From AP-15 sp963737145 (lineage in GTDB: Bacteria; Pseudomonadota; Alphaproteobacteria; ATCC43930; CGMCC-115725), in NCBI GenBank assembly GCA_963737145.1, contig CAVTRO010000005.1, positions 186,001 through 250,000 of the forward strand: a stretch of 64,000 nucleotides of DNA, read 5' to 3'. Positions 8,924-17,250 of the stretch are shown here, piece by piece; position 1 is the first letter of the stretch; every line of letters starts with the position of its first letter. The position numbers were made by a program, and so were the translations under genes. The notes under the pieces were generated by a model. That model ran no database searches. It saw only the letters and a program-made list of their open reading frames with translations, and was not told where the DNA came from.

Positions 8924-9751
8924 ATGAAGGCGCCGGCGGTTGATTATGTCAGGCCGCGCAGCCTCGACGAGGCGGTCGATCTGCTAACTCGCGGCGGCGG
9001 CGAGGCGCGGGTGATCGCCGGCGGGCAATCGCTCGTCGCGATGATGAATTTGCGTCTTGCCTCGCCGGGTCTGCTGATCGACATCGCGCGATTGCCGGAG
9101 CTGACCGCCGCCACCGATAACGCCGATACCGTGAGCCTCGGCGCTTGTATCACGCACGCGGCGATCGAGGACGGACGCGTGCCCGACCCGTCGCGCGGGC
9201 TGATGCCGAAAGTTGCCGCGACGCTCGCCTATCGCGCGATCCGCAATCGCGGCACAATCGGCGGGAGTCTGGCGCTTTCGGACCCGGCGGCCGAATGGCC
9301 TGCGGTTCTCGCCGCGCTCGATGCCGAGATCGTAGCTTCTGGCCCGAACGGGCGTCGCTCCATCAAATCCGCCGAGTTCACGACTGGGATCTTCGAGACG
9401 CAGCTCACCGCGGATGAGATCATCGAGAGCGTGCGCATCCCGAAATTGTCGACGGATGCGCGCTGGGGCTATGTCAAGCTTTGCCGGAAAGCGGGCGAGT
9501 TCGCCAATGCGCTCGCCGTGGCGATCGCCGACCACGGGCGGGGCTATTGGCGCACAACTCTTGGCGCAGCCAATGGCGCGCCGCTCGTGCTCGACGCCAC
9601 CTCGCAGCTCGTGGCCGAAGGTCGCCGCGGTGAAATTCGAGATGCCATGGGCGCCGATCTCGATCGTGCGGCAGATCGGCATTTCGACGAGTTCCAGCGC
9701 AATCTTCACACGGTCGCGGCGATGCGCGCAGTGCAGCAGGTGCTGCGATGA
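8924..9751 (+). CDS. Molybdenum hydroxylase FAD-binding medium subunit (CoxM/CutM type)
   Basis: A 275-residue subunit with the FAD_binding_5 signature AGGQSLVAMMNLRLASP near the N-terminus and the second FAD motif RNRGTIGGSLALSDPAAEWP in the middle, then a CO_deh_flav_C domain. It passes electrons from the 2Fe-2S subunit to FAD in xanthine-oxidase-family enzymes. The ATG at 8924 gives the family start (MKAPAVDYVRP). It overlaps the next gene by ATGA, and the order medium-small-large is typical of this family. Confidence 0.92.
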   Translation: MKAPAVDYVRPRSLDEAVDLLTRGGGEARVIAGGQSLVAMMNLRLASPGLLIDIARLPELTAATDNADTVSLGACITHAAIEDGRVPDPSRGLMPKVAATLAYRAIRNRGTIGGSLALSDPAAEWPAVLAALDAEIVASGPNGRRSIKSAEFTTGIFETQLTADEIIESVRIPKLSTDARWGYVKLCRKAGEFANALAVAIADHGRGYWRTTLGAANGAPLVLDATSQLVAEGRRGEIRDAMGADLDRAADRHFDEFQRNLHTVAAMRAVQQVLR

Positions 9752-10230
9752 CCGCGATCCGCCTGAGGATCAATGGCGCCGCAGTGACGGATGACGTCCC
9801 GCCGCGATTGTCGCTGGCCGATTTTCTGCGCGAGCGCCGCAATCTCAGCGGCACCCATCTGGGCTGCGAGCACGGCGTATGCGGCGCCTGCACGGTGCTG
9901 GTCGACGGCGAGCTGGCGCGCTCGTGCTTGATGCTCGCAGTCGCGTGCGATGAGCGCGAAGTCAGAACTATCGAAGGTTTCGCCGGCGACGCGATTATTG
10001 AAGTGCTGCGGCGAAAGTTTCACCAGCACCATGCATTGCAATGCGGGTATTGCACGCCGGCAATGCTGATCACCGCGCGCGACCTGATCCTGCGGCAACG
10101 CGCGGGGTCGGAGCGGGAGATCCGCGAGGGGCTCGCAGGCAATATCTGCCGCTGCACCGGCTACACGAACATCGTCACCGCGATTGCGCAAACGGCGAAG
10201 GAGCTCAACAGGGAGGCGCCCAATGCCTGA
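9748..10230 (+). CDS. Molybdenum hydroxylase 2Fe-2S small subunit (CoxS type)
   Basis: A 160-residue iron-sulfur subunit. The N-terminal ferredoxin-like cluster motif is GCEHGVCGACTVLVDG with a later Cys (RSC). The C-terminal four-helix domain holds the second cluster motif CGYCTP and CRCTGY. It links the molybdopterin and FAD subunits electronically. It overlaps its neighbours by 4 and 8 bases, so the three genes are a tight operon. Confidence 0.95.
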   Translation: MTAIRLRINGAAVTDDVPPRLSLADFLRERRNLSGTHLGCEHGVCGACTVLVDGELARSCLMLAVACDEREVRTIEGFAGDAIIEVLRRKFHQHHALQCGYCTPAMLITARDLILRQRAGSEREIREGLAGNICRCTGYTNIVTAIAQTAKELNREAPNA

Positions 10231-12568
10231 TGACCGGTTTGGAATCGGCGCCTCGCTGCTGCGCAGGGAGGATGACCGGCATCTGCACGCGCGCGGCCAA
10301 TTCGTCGCCGACGTCAAACTGCCCGGTACGATGGACGTCGCGTTCGTCCGAAGCCCGCATGCCCATGCGCGGATCCGCTCGATCTCGGCGCCGCCTGAAG
10401 CGCGCGGCCGCGTCTTCACGGCGGCCGATCTGCCGCTCAAACCGATCCGCGTCGTGTCGTACTCGACCGGCGCCAAATCGCCGCCCTGGCCGCCGCTCGC
10501 CACTGACAAGGTCCGCTATGTCGGTGAGGCGATTGCCGCCTGCATTGCGCCGTCGCGCGGCGAGGCGGAAGACCTCGCCGCTGCCGTCTCGGTCGATTTC
10601 GAGATATTGGACGCGGTGATCGACGCGCCGCGCGGCATGCGCGGCAGCCGCCACCCGGTGCACGAGCAGTGGGGCGACAATCTCTATGCCGAGCACGTGC
10701 TCGAGGGTGGCGACATCGAGGCCGCGGCGCGCGCGGCCGAGGTGAAGGTGAGCCGCGAATTCCGCATGCGGCGGCAGTCGGGCGCGCCGCTCGAATGCCG
10801 CGGCGTGCTCGCCTACCGCGACTATCGGCTCGACGAGGTCGTGGTCTACGCCTCGACGCAGACGCCGCATACCGTGCGCGTTGCATTAGCCGAGATCCTC
10901 GATCTCGAGGAGCGCCGCATTCGCGTCGTCGCGCCCGATGTCGGCGGCGGGTTCGGCCCCAAGGCCCGCCTCTACCCGGAAGAAATCATCCTGGCGGCAC
11001 TGGCATTGGAGCTCGATCATCCGGTGCGCTGGATCGAGGATCGCAGCGAGCACCTGCTGACCACCGCGCACACCCGCGACCACCATTACAAGGTCACCGC
11101 CTACGCCGACCGGCAGGGCCGCATTCTCGGCGTCGATGCCGAGATCATCGTCGATGCCGGCGCCTATGGACTGTGGCCGCAGGGGCCCTATCATGAAGCC
11201 GGGATGGTGGCGCGGGCCTTGCCGGGGCCGTATACGATCCCGAATTACCGCGCAAAGCATTATACGGTGGCGACGAACAAGACGCCGCTCGGCCCCTATC
11301 GGGGCGTCGGCCGTCCGGGGGCGTGCTTTGTCATCGAACGGCTGATCGACGAGATCGCCAGGGCGATCGGGCACGAGCCCAACGAGGTGCGGCTCCTCAA
11401 CCTGGTGCGCCCCGAGCAGATGCCGTACACGACGATCGGCGGCATGCGCCTAGACAGCGGCGACTATGCGCAGAGCGTGCGGTTGTGTGCCGAGCTGCTG
11501 GATATGCCGGCGATCCGCGCGCGCCAGCAGCGCAGCGAGCCGGATGACAGGCTGATCGGGATCGGCTTTGCGACTTTTGCCGAGCAGACCGCCCACGGCG
11601 CCGCCGAATTCGCCGCCCGCGGCGCCTCGATTATCCCCGGTTTCGAGAGCTGCACCGCGCGCATCCTGACGGACGGCAGTGTCGTCTTGATGGTCGGCAT
11701 CCAATCGCACGGGCAAGGGCTCGAAACGGCCCTCTCGCAGGTGGCCGCCGAGGAGCTCGGCATCGACCCCGCGCGGATCTCGGTGCGCCACGGCGACACC
11801 GAGAGCACCGCCTTCGGCTTCGGCACCTTCGCGTCGCGCAGCATGGTGATGTCGGGCGGCGCCGTGGCGCGCGCGAGCCGCATGCTGCGGGACAAGCTTT
11901 GCCGCATCGGCGCGCATTTACTGCAATGCGACCTCACGCAGGTGCGCTGCACCGATGGTGTCGTGGCGGGGCCGCAGGGGTCAGTCACGATCGCCGAGAT
12001 CGCCAAGGTCGCGCATCTGCGCATGGACGGATTGCCGCCGGGGGTCGATCCATTGCTCGACCAGACGGCGACCTACGAGCCGGCGATCAGCACCGGCGTC
12101 TATTCCTATGCGACGCATGGCGCCGTTGTCGCGGTCGACCCCGAGACGGGCTTTGTCGATCTGCTCGATTACGCGGTCGCCGAGGATTGCGGGACGATGG
12201 TCAACCCGATGCTCGTTGAGGGCCAGATCCGCGGCGGCGTCGTGCAGGGCATCGGCACCGCCCTTTACGAAGAGATCCCCTACGACGAGACAGGCCAGCC
12301 GCTCGCCGGCACCCTCGCCGACTACCTGCTCCCCGGCGCCGCCGAAATGCCGGCAATCAAGATCGGCCACCTGCACACCCCCACCCCCCACACCGAATAC
12401 GGCATGAAAGGCATGGGCGAAGGCGGCGCCGTCGCCCCGCCCGCCGCCATCGCCAACGCCGTCCGCGACGCCCTCGCCGCGATCGGCGCCGAAGTCAACG
12501 AAACCCCGATCACCCCGCGGCGAGTCATGGCGGCGATGAGAAGGGCGCGCGAAGGCGCAAAACCTTAG
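10223..12568 (+). CDS. Molybdenum hydroxylase molybdopterin-binding large subunit (CoxL-like)
   Basis: A 781-residue catalytic subunit of the xanthine dehydrogenase/CO dehydrogenase family. Ald_Xan_dh_C lies at the N-terminus (FVADVKLPGTMDVAFVRSPHAHA). The glycine-rich cofactor motif VGGGFGPK is at 240-247. The catalytic base region GMGEGG has its Glu at about 733. The form I CO dehydrogenase active loop AYXCSFR is absent; the equivalent region reads GPYRGVGRPGA, so oxidation of an aldehyde or heterocycle is more likely than of CO. The ATG at 10223 has GGGAGG upstream. A decayed second copy of this gene lies at 13.7-14.8 kb. Confidence 0.92.
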   Translation: MPDDRFGIGASLLRREDDRHLHARGQFVADVKLPGTMDVAFVRSPHAHARIRSISAPPEARGRVFTAADLPLKPIRVVSYSTGAKSPPWPPLATDKVRYVGEAIAACIAPSRGEAEDLAAAVSVDFEILDAVIDAPRGMRGSRHPVHEQWGDNLYAEHVLEGGDIEAAARAAEVKVSREFRMRRQSGAPLECRGVLAYRDYRLDEVVVYASTQTPHTVRVALAEILDLEERRIRVVAPDVGGGFGPKARLYPEEIILAALALELDHPVRWIEDRSEHLLTTAHTRDHHYKVTAYADRQGRILGVDAEIIVDAGAYGLWPQGPYHEAGMVARALPGPYTIPNYRAKHYTVATNKTPLGPYRGVGRPGACFVIERLIDEIARAIGHEPNEVRLLNLVRPEQMPYTTIGGMRLDSGDYAQSVRLCAELLDMPAIRARQQRSEPDDRLIGIGFATFAEQTAHGAAEFAARGASIIPGFESCTARILTDGSVVLMVGIQSHGQGLETALSQVAAEELGIDPARISVRHGDTESTAFGFGTFASRSMVMSGGAVARASRMLRDKLCRIGAHLLQCDLTQVRCTDGVVAGPQGSVTIAEIAKVAHLRMDGLPPGVDPLLDQTATYEPAISTGVYSYATHGAVVAVDPETGFVDLLDYAVAEDCGTMVNPMLVEGQIRGGVVQGIGTALYEEIPYDETGQPLAGTLADYLLPGAAEMPAIKIGHLHTPTPHTEYGMKGMGEGGAVAPPAAIANAVRDALAAIGAEVNETPITPRRVMAAMRRAREGAKP

Positions 12569-12691
12569 AGAAGTGCAATAGATGGCGGAGACGGTCCGGC
12601 GTTGCACGCCGAGAGCCCTGGGCATTTCCGAGAAGCACGAAATTGGCGTTTTGACCCCACCGCACTGCCACGCAGGACCAAGAATCATCGA

Positions 12692-13684
12692 ATGAGACGC
12701 CGCGATCTCCTCGCATTTCTCGGGACGGCGACAGCTGCTTCGCCGGCCTGGGCTCAGGCGCCGCTAAAGCATTACCGGATCGCGATGGCCGATCCCGCAT
12801 CTACTGCGACCACGTGGCGTAACTTTCCGCTTTGGCGGCCGTTTTTCCCAGAGCTGCGCCGCCTGGGTGATGTCGAGGGAGAAAATCTCGAAGCGGAGTA
12901 CTTCACCGCCGAAGGGCATGTCGAGCGTTACGCGGATCTGGCACGCCGGGTTGTGGAGCGTGCCCCGGATGTCATCGTCAGTTTGACCGGCGATCTGGTG
13001 CCACACTTGACGGCGGAAACCAACGCGATACCGATCGTCGCCGTCCTGGCAAACCCAGTGTTCATGGGGGTGGCCTCGAATTTGGCCCGGCCGGGGGGCA
13101 ACCTGACGGGGGTCAGCATCTACGCAGGAATTGAGATCGAAGGCAAGCGACTGCAGCTGCTTAAGGAGGCCGTTCCGTCGGCATCGCGAGTGGCAGTGCT
13201 GAATGCGCGATGGCAACCTGTTTATGGGAGTTGGCAGCAAAAACTGCACGAGTACGCCGAGGAATTGCAGATGTCGCTGACGGAGGTATTACTGCGTGAT
13301 CCGTCGCGGCCAGAGATCGAGCGCGGCTTCGCTGAACTGGCGCGCAACCGTCTCGACGCGCTGCTGCTCGGTCCGGAACCGGCGTTCAGCACGCATGCCG
13401 GCCTTATCACTCGATGGGTGGAGGAGAGCCGCTTGCCGGCGATGTATCCGTACCGCGTATATGCCGAGCATGGCGGGCTGATGACGTACACCTACGATCC
13501 CGCCGAGCTTGCACGGCAGCTCGCCGATGACGTGCACCAGGTCCTGCACGGCGCCAAACCGGGCGACATCCCAATTTATCAAGCCAGCCGTTTCAATTTC
13601 ACGGTGAACCTGAACGCCGCAAAGGCGATCGGCCTCACCTTTCCGCCGGCGGTCCTCGCCCGCGCCGACGAGGTGATCGAGTAG
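12692..13684 (+). CDS. ABC transporter substrate-binding protein (PF04392 type)
   Basis: A 330-residue periplasmic binding protein. It starts with a Tat-like signal (MRRRDLLAFLGTATAASPAWAQA), which is why the ATG at 12692 is preferred over an upstream start. The body follows the ABC_sub_bind family, with VVERAPDVIVSLTGDLVPHLTAET and NPVFMGVASNLARPGGNLTGVS, an alternating Rossmann-like pattern. No permease or ATPase genes adjoin it, a common situation for this family in soil alphaproteobacteria. The ligand is unknown; the position behind the hydroxylase operon (123-base gap) suggests but does not prove a linked role. Confidence 0.85.
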   Translation: MRRRDLLAFLGTATAASPAWAQAPLKHYRIAMADPASTATTWRNFPLWRPFFPELRRLGDVEGENLEAEYFTAEGHVERYADLARRVVERAPDVIVSLTGDLVPHLTAETNAIPIVAVLANPVFMGVASNLARPGGNLTGVSIYAGIEIEGKRLQLLKEAVPSASRVAVLNARWQPVYGSWQQKLHEYAEELQMSLTEVLLRDPSRPEIERGFAELARNRLDALLLGPEPAFSTHAGLITRWVEESRLPAMYPYRVYAEHGGLMTYTYDPAELARQLADDVHQVLHGAKPGDIPIYQASRFNFTVNLNAAKAIGLTFPPAVLARADEVIE

Positions 13685-13704
13685 CCTCGGGACAGCCCGA
13701 TCGC

Positions 13705-13805
13705 GTGAGCGCCGCCTTCGGCTTTGGCACCTTCGCGTCGCGCCAGCATGGTCATGTCGGGCGGGGCGTGGCGCGCGCCAGCCGCATATTGTGCGACAAG
13801 TTCGC
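13705..13805 (+). pseudogene. Fragment A of a second CoxL-like large-subunit gene
   Basis: This stretch matches coxL positions about 11807-11905: AFGFGTFASR, then the VARASR segment with CDK in place of RDK. Frameshifts and an in-frame loss of the MSGGA segment show decay. It corresponds to sequence just 3' of fragment B (14604-14838), although it lies upstream of it here. Confidence 0.65.
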
Positions 13806-13807
13806 AG

Positions 13808-13858
13808 GGTGGGTTGAGCGGAAAGCGAAACCCGCCATTCGCGCTGCTCAACCCATCC
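13808..13858. repeat. Inverted repeat beyond higA
   Basis: Arms GGTGGGTTGAGC and GCTCAACCCATCC separated by about 25 bases. It lies just past the higA stop and could serve as its terminator or be a dispersed repeat. Confidence 0.45.
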
Positions 13859-13865
13859 TACTCGG

Positions 13866-14249
13866 CTACTGGCTACTGGCCACATCGGCGCGAGATGGCT
13901 GTATCAACACCTCGGCCGAAATCCCCAGCTTGTTGTGCAAACGGCGGATCATATTTATCGACAGGCCTCGGCGGCGGTTGAGCACTTCGGCAATCCGCGT
14001 CCGGCTGCCGAGGATTCCCTCCAGATCCTTCCGGTTGAGGCCCTGCTGCTCCATCCGAAATTTGATCGCCTCAATCGGATCGGGAGGATCGATCGGATGG
14101 TGGTCGCTCTCATAAGCGTCGATCAAAGTCGCCAGGACATCGAGCCGATCTCCTTCCGGGGTGCCCGAGCGCGCGCCCCACAGCCGCTCGACGTCTGCGA
14201 GAGCCGCCTCGTAATCCGCCTCGCTTCGGATCGGCTTGATTTCACTCAT
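13866..14249 (-). CDS. higA: HigA-type antitoxin (Xre family)
   Basis: A 127-residue antitoxin. The N-terminal half is an acidic helical region (IRSEADYEAALADVERLWG) and the C-terminal half an Xre-type helix-turn-helix (MEQQGLNRKDLEGILGSRTR, then VLNRRRGLS). It should neutralise HigB and repress the operon. The ATG at 14249 has AGAGAGGT upstream. Its start overlaps the toxin stop by 8 bases, with toxin first, which is the usual higBA order. Confidence 0.9.
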   Translation of the reverse strand: MSEIKPIRSEADYEAALADVERLWGARSGTPEGDRLDVLATLIDAYESDHHPIDPPDPIEAIKFRMEQQGLNRKDLEGILGSRTRIAEVLNRRRGLSINMIRRLHNKLGISAEVLIQPSRADVASSQ

Positions 14250-14562
14250 GATTGACCTCTCTGACGTCAATTCGGTCATAATCGCTATGCGTTCCCAGCC
14301 ATTTGATCCAGACAATCCCTTTTTCGAAATCGACCGCGACCACCAACCGATATGCGTTGCCTCGTATGTTGAACACGATCCGGTCTCTCGAGACGATGCT
14401 CGCAGAAGCGTAAAGCCGTTTGACATCGGCGGTGTTCGACCATCTCGCCTTCCGCACCTCGTCGAACCAAGCATCGAGCGCCGCTTTGAGCGCTTGCTGG
14501 TCCCGGTGCCCGGCGCGAGACACGACGAATTGTCGAAGCGTCCGCCGGGCGATAATTCGCAT
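14242..14562 (-). CDS. higB: HigB-type toxin (RelE superfamily mRNA interferase)
   Basis: A 106-residue basic protein typical of the HigB_toxin family: MRIIARRTLRQFV at the start, a central AWFDEVRKARWSNTADVKR, then the beta strands RIVFNIRGNAYRLVVAVDF and the end VWIKWLGTHSDYDRID. Family members cleave mRNA on the ribosome. The ATG at 14560-14562 is chosen because sequence further upstream is antisense to a decayed CoxL fragment. It forms an operon with higA, and both sit between two pieces of a broken large-subunit gene. Confidence 0.9.
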   Translation of the reverse strand: MRIIARRTLRQFVVSRAGHRDQQALKAALDAWFDEVRKARWSNTADVKRLYASASIVSRDRIVFNIRGNAYRLVVAVDFEKGIVWIKWLGTHSDYDRIDVREVNHE

Positions 14563-14603
14563 ACCAAAAGATAGCACCACCCATTTTGGGTACAAGATGA
14601 GGA

Positions 14604-14838
14604 CCAGCTTCGCCAAGCAGTCCACGTATGGCGCCGTCGAATTTGCCGCGCGCGACGCTGCGATCACACCGCTTTCGCAATCTGCTCCGCACGCATCCTG
14701 ACCGACAGCTCTGTCGCAGGTCGCCGCCAAGGAACTCGGCATCAACCCGGCGCGGAATTCGGTGTGCCACGGCGACACCGCGAGCACCGGCTTCTGCTTC
14801 GGCACTTTCGCGTCGCGCGCAGCGTCGAACCGGCGTGT
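14604..14838 (+). pseudogene. Fragment B of a second CoxL-like large-subunit gene
   Basis: It aligns with coxL positions about 11571-11840: SFAKQSTYGAVEFAARDAA against TFAEQTAHGAAEFAARGAS, then LSQVAAKELGINPARNSV against LSQVAAEELGIDPARISV, ending FGTFASR. A stop codon and a deletion of about 50 bases break it. Its last 20-30 bases repeat the first part of fragment A. Confidence 0.7.
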
Positions 14839-14955
14839 CAGACCACCGAGTCTGTTAATTTGGCAAAGCATTCGCCGGGAATGGAGCTTTCTGCGTGCGA
14901 GAATGAGAGGGGCTGTTCTTCGCTACATTTATCAGCGAGATCAGCGACGCAAGGC

Positions 14956-15924
14956 TCACTTGAACTGGGGCAACTGGCGCGGGGCGGCGGCGCGGCGCAG
15001 GCGGTCATTGATCGCCCGGCCGAGGCCGTCTTCGGGGATCGGCATGACTGCGATCCCGGTGAAACAGGGCCGGTCGAGGCGGCGCAGCATTGCGAACAGA
15101 TTGGCTGCCGCCTTGGCAAGGTCGCTGGAGCGGCTCAGCCACAGTACCTCCGCGAAGCCGGGCGGTGCGTCTGGGCCGAACGCGAGCAATGCCTCGCCGG
15201 GACGGGCATCGGTTGCGGCGACACGGACCGGTAGCCGGGGTGCGTAATGGCTCGGCAGCATGCCCGGTGATTTCGGCAGGCCTGATCCCGGCAGGGCCAT
15301 GGGTCCGAGCAATTCGGTCAACGCCTCGAGTGTGACAGCGCCGGGGCGGAGCAGGGCAGGGGCCTCGCCCGATAGATCGAGGACAGTCGATTCGAGACCG
15401 ACCGGGGTCGGGCCGTCGTCGAGGATCAGCGCGACATCATCTCCGAGGTCTACGGCGACATGCGCGGCCTCGGTCGGGCTGACCCGGCCCGAGCGGTTGG
15501 CGGACGGAGCGGCGATCGGACGGCCCGTCTCGCGCAGCAGCGCCTGCGCGACCGGATGAGCGGGCGCGCGGATCGCCACCGTGTCGAGGCCGGCACTCGC
15601 CAGCAGCGACAACCCGGCTGAGGGGTGCCTGGGCAATACGAGGGTCAGCGGTCCCGGCCAGAACCGCGCGGCGGCATCACGGGCCAGCGAATTGAAGACG
15701 GCGAGGGTCTCGGCCTCGGCGAGGTTTCGGAGATGAACGATCAGCGGGTTGAAGCGGGGCCGGGACTTGGCTGCAAAGATAGCGGCGACGGCATGGTCGT
15801 TTGTCGCATCGCCGCCCAGCCCATACACGGTTTCGGTCGGGAACGCGACGAGCCGCCCGGCGCGCAACAGCGCCGCGGCGCGGACGATCGCCGCCGCGCC
15901 GGCGGGGGCAATCTCAGCGATCAG
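14956..15924 (-). CDS. L-threonylcarbamoyladenylate synthase (Sua5/YrdC)
   Basis: A 322-residue protein that makes threonylcarbamoyl-AMP for the t6A modification of ANN-reading tRNAs. The YrdC domain comes first (LVAFPTETVYGLGGDA, AIFAAKSRPRFNPLIVH, PIAAPSANRSGRVSPT), followed by a Sua5 domain that starts near SPGMLPSHYAPRLPV. The homologous region begins at LIAEIAPAGAAAI with no ATG, GTG or TTG nearby. A CTG at 15922-15924 is preceded at six bases by AGGAG, so CTG is proposed as start. The gene follows the luciferase-like gene by 20 bases on the same strand. Confidence 0.88.
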   Translation of the reverse strand: MIAEIAPAGAAAIVRAAALLRAGRLVAFPTETVYGLGGDATNDHAVAAIFAAKSRPRFNPLIVHLRNLAEAETLAVFNSLARDAAARFWPGPLTLVLPRHPSAGLSLLASAGLDTVAIRAPAHPVAQALLRETGRPIAAPSANRSGRVSPTEAAHVAVDLGDDVALILDDGPTPVGLESTVLDLSGEAPALLRPGAVTLEALTELLGPMALPGSGLPKSPGMLPSHYAPRLPVRVAATDARPGEALLAFGPDAPPGFAEVLWLSRSSDLAKAAANLFAMLRRLDRPCFTGIAVMPIPEDGLGRAINDRLRRAAAPRQLPQFK

Positions 15925-15944
15925 CCGCGGCTCCTGAGCTTCGT

Positions 15945-17123
15945 CTATTCGGCCGCGGACCTCTCGGCCTCGGCCGAGCGCCGGCCGGCGTGCCGCTCGA
16001 TCTCGGATTGGATCGCGGCGCTGGCTTTCCCGAGGAAATCCTCGTGATGCCGCACGGCGAAGTCGTAGCTGGCGCGCAATAAATCGCGGCTCTTCTGGAA
16101 ATGCGGGTGCACGAAACGCGCCATCAGCTCGTAATGCCGCTTGGTCGCGTCCCAATCGGCCCAGTTTTGCGCCAGCTCGCAGAGGACCCCGAACCCGCCA
16201 GACCCCTGGATCAGGCGCTCGACATAAGCGACTGCATCGTCGGGGGTCCCGATGCACGCCGTTCCGGTTTCGATCAGCCACTCGATAGGGTCGCCGACAT
16301 CGGCCGGGATGATCGGGAACGTGGCGATGTCACGAAAATAATTGGCGAAGGCCTGCACGCCGAACTCTACATTCTTGCGCGCCTGCTCGCGCGTGTCGGC
16401 AATATGGAAGAAACCGACGACGCGCCAATCTTTGCGGTTTGGCGTATGGCCATTGGCGCGCGCCGTCTCCTCATAAAGGCCCCAATTGGCGGTATGGCGC
16501 TCCATCTGCGCCGGGGCGGTGCCGCCGATCGACAGCAGGCCGATGCCGTATTTGCCGGCCAGCAGCGATCCTGAAGGTGAGCGCGCAGCGGCGACCGCCA
16601 ATTCCATGGTCGGGTGGGAATAGGGCCGCAATTGCAGTTGCGCGTCGGTCAGGCTGAACCAGTCGGTCTTGCGATTTACCATCTCACCCCGCAGCAGCGG
16701 GATGATGACCTCCAGCCCCTCGTTCATCATGCGCCGCTGGTCGCCGGGGTCGATGCCGATCTTCAAGGCGTCGTGCACGAGCGCGCCGGGCCCGACCCCG
16801 AACATTGCCCGGCCGCGTGTCATGTGGTCGAGCTGCACCATGCGGTCGGCAAGCATGAACGGGTTGTGGTACGGCAGCGACACGACGCCGGTGCCGAGCC
16901 GGATATGCCGGGTGCGCTGCGCTGCCGCCGCGATGAACATCTCCGGGCAAGCGATCAATTCGAAGCCGCCGGAATGATGCTCGCCGATCCACGCCTCGTG
17001 ATAATTCAGCCGGTCGAGATGCTCGAGCAGTTCGAGGTCGCGCTCGATCGAGAGCGTCGGGTTCTCGTTGTGGTTGTGAAACGGCGCGAGAAAAATGCCG
17101 CTGCGCAGATAGAGATCGTCCAT
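15945..17123 (-). CDS. Luciferase-like flavin-dependent monooxygenase (LLM class)
   Basis: A 392-residue F420/FMN-type TIM-barrel enzyme. The bacterial luciferase fold shows in the start SGIFLAPFHNHNENPTLSIE, in WIGEHHSGGFE (EH-H motif) and in RHIRLGTGVVSLPYHNPFMLADR. GRAMFGVGPGALVHDA follows, and the C-terminal part has ARNVEFG-like helices near the dimer interface. Proteins of this type oxidise small organic substrates with reduced flavin and O2; the substrate is not visible. It is divergent from the Rieske oxygenase gene, which suggests a shared catabolic region, and it precedes the Sua5 gene by 20 bases. Confidence 0.88.
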   Translation of the reverse strand: MDDLYLRSGIFLAPFHNHNENPTLSIERDLELLEHLDRLNYHEAWIGEHHSGGFELIACPEMFIAAAAQRTRHIRLGTGVVSLPYHNPFMLADRMVQLDHMTRGRAMFGVGPGALVHDALKIGIDPGDQRRMMNEGLEVIIPLLRGEMVNRKTDWFSLTDAQLQLRPYSHPTMELAVAAARSPSGSLLAGKYGIGLLSIGGTAPAQMERHTANWGLYEETARANGHTPNRKDWRVVGFFHIADTREQARKNVEFGVQAFANYFRDIATFPIIPADVGDPIEWLIETGTACIGTPDDAVAYVERLIQGSGGFGVLCELAQNWADWDATKRHYELMARFVHPHFQKSRDLLRASYDFAVRHHEDFLGKASAAIQSEIERHAGRRSAEAERSAAE

Positions 17124-17250
17124 GCCGAGTCCTCCGGCAGAAAGCCTGTGCCGCGGATGGTCGGCTATCGGCCTATTTCCCGCAAGCTAATTTCCCCCTT
17201 CTGCGGGTTCCTGCTATCATGGCTGCCATTACCCTTCAGGAGGAGGCAAC

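Noticed and set aside
10223..12568. Annotation as carbon monoxide dehydrogenase
   Set aside because: The form I active loop AYXCSFR is absent, so only the broader molybdenum hydroxylase family is named.
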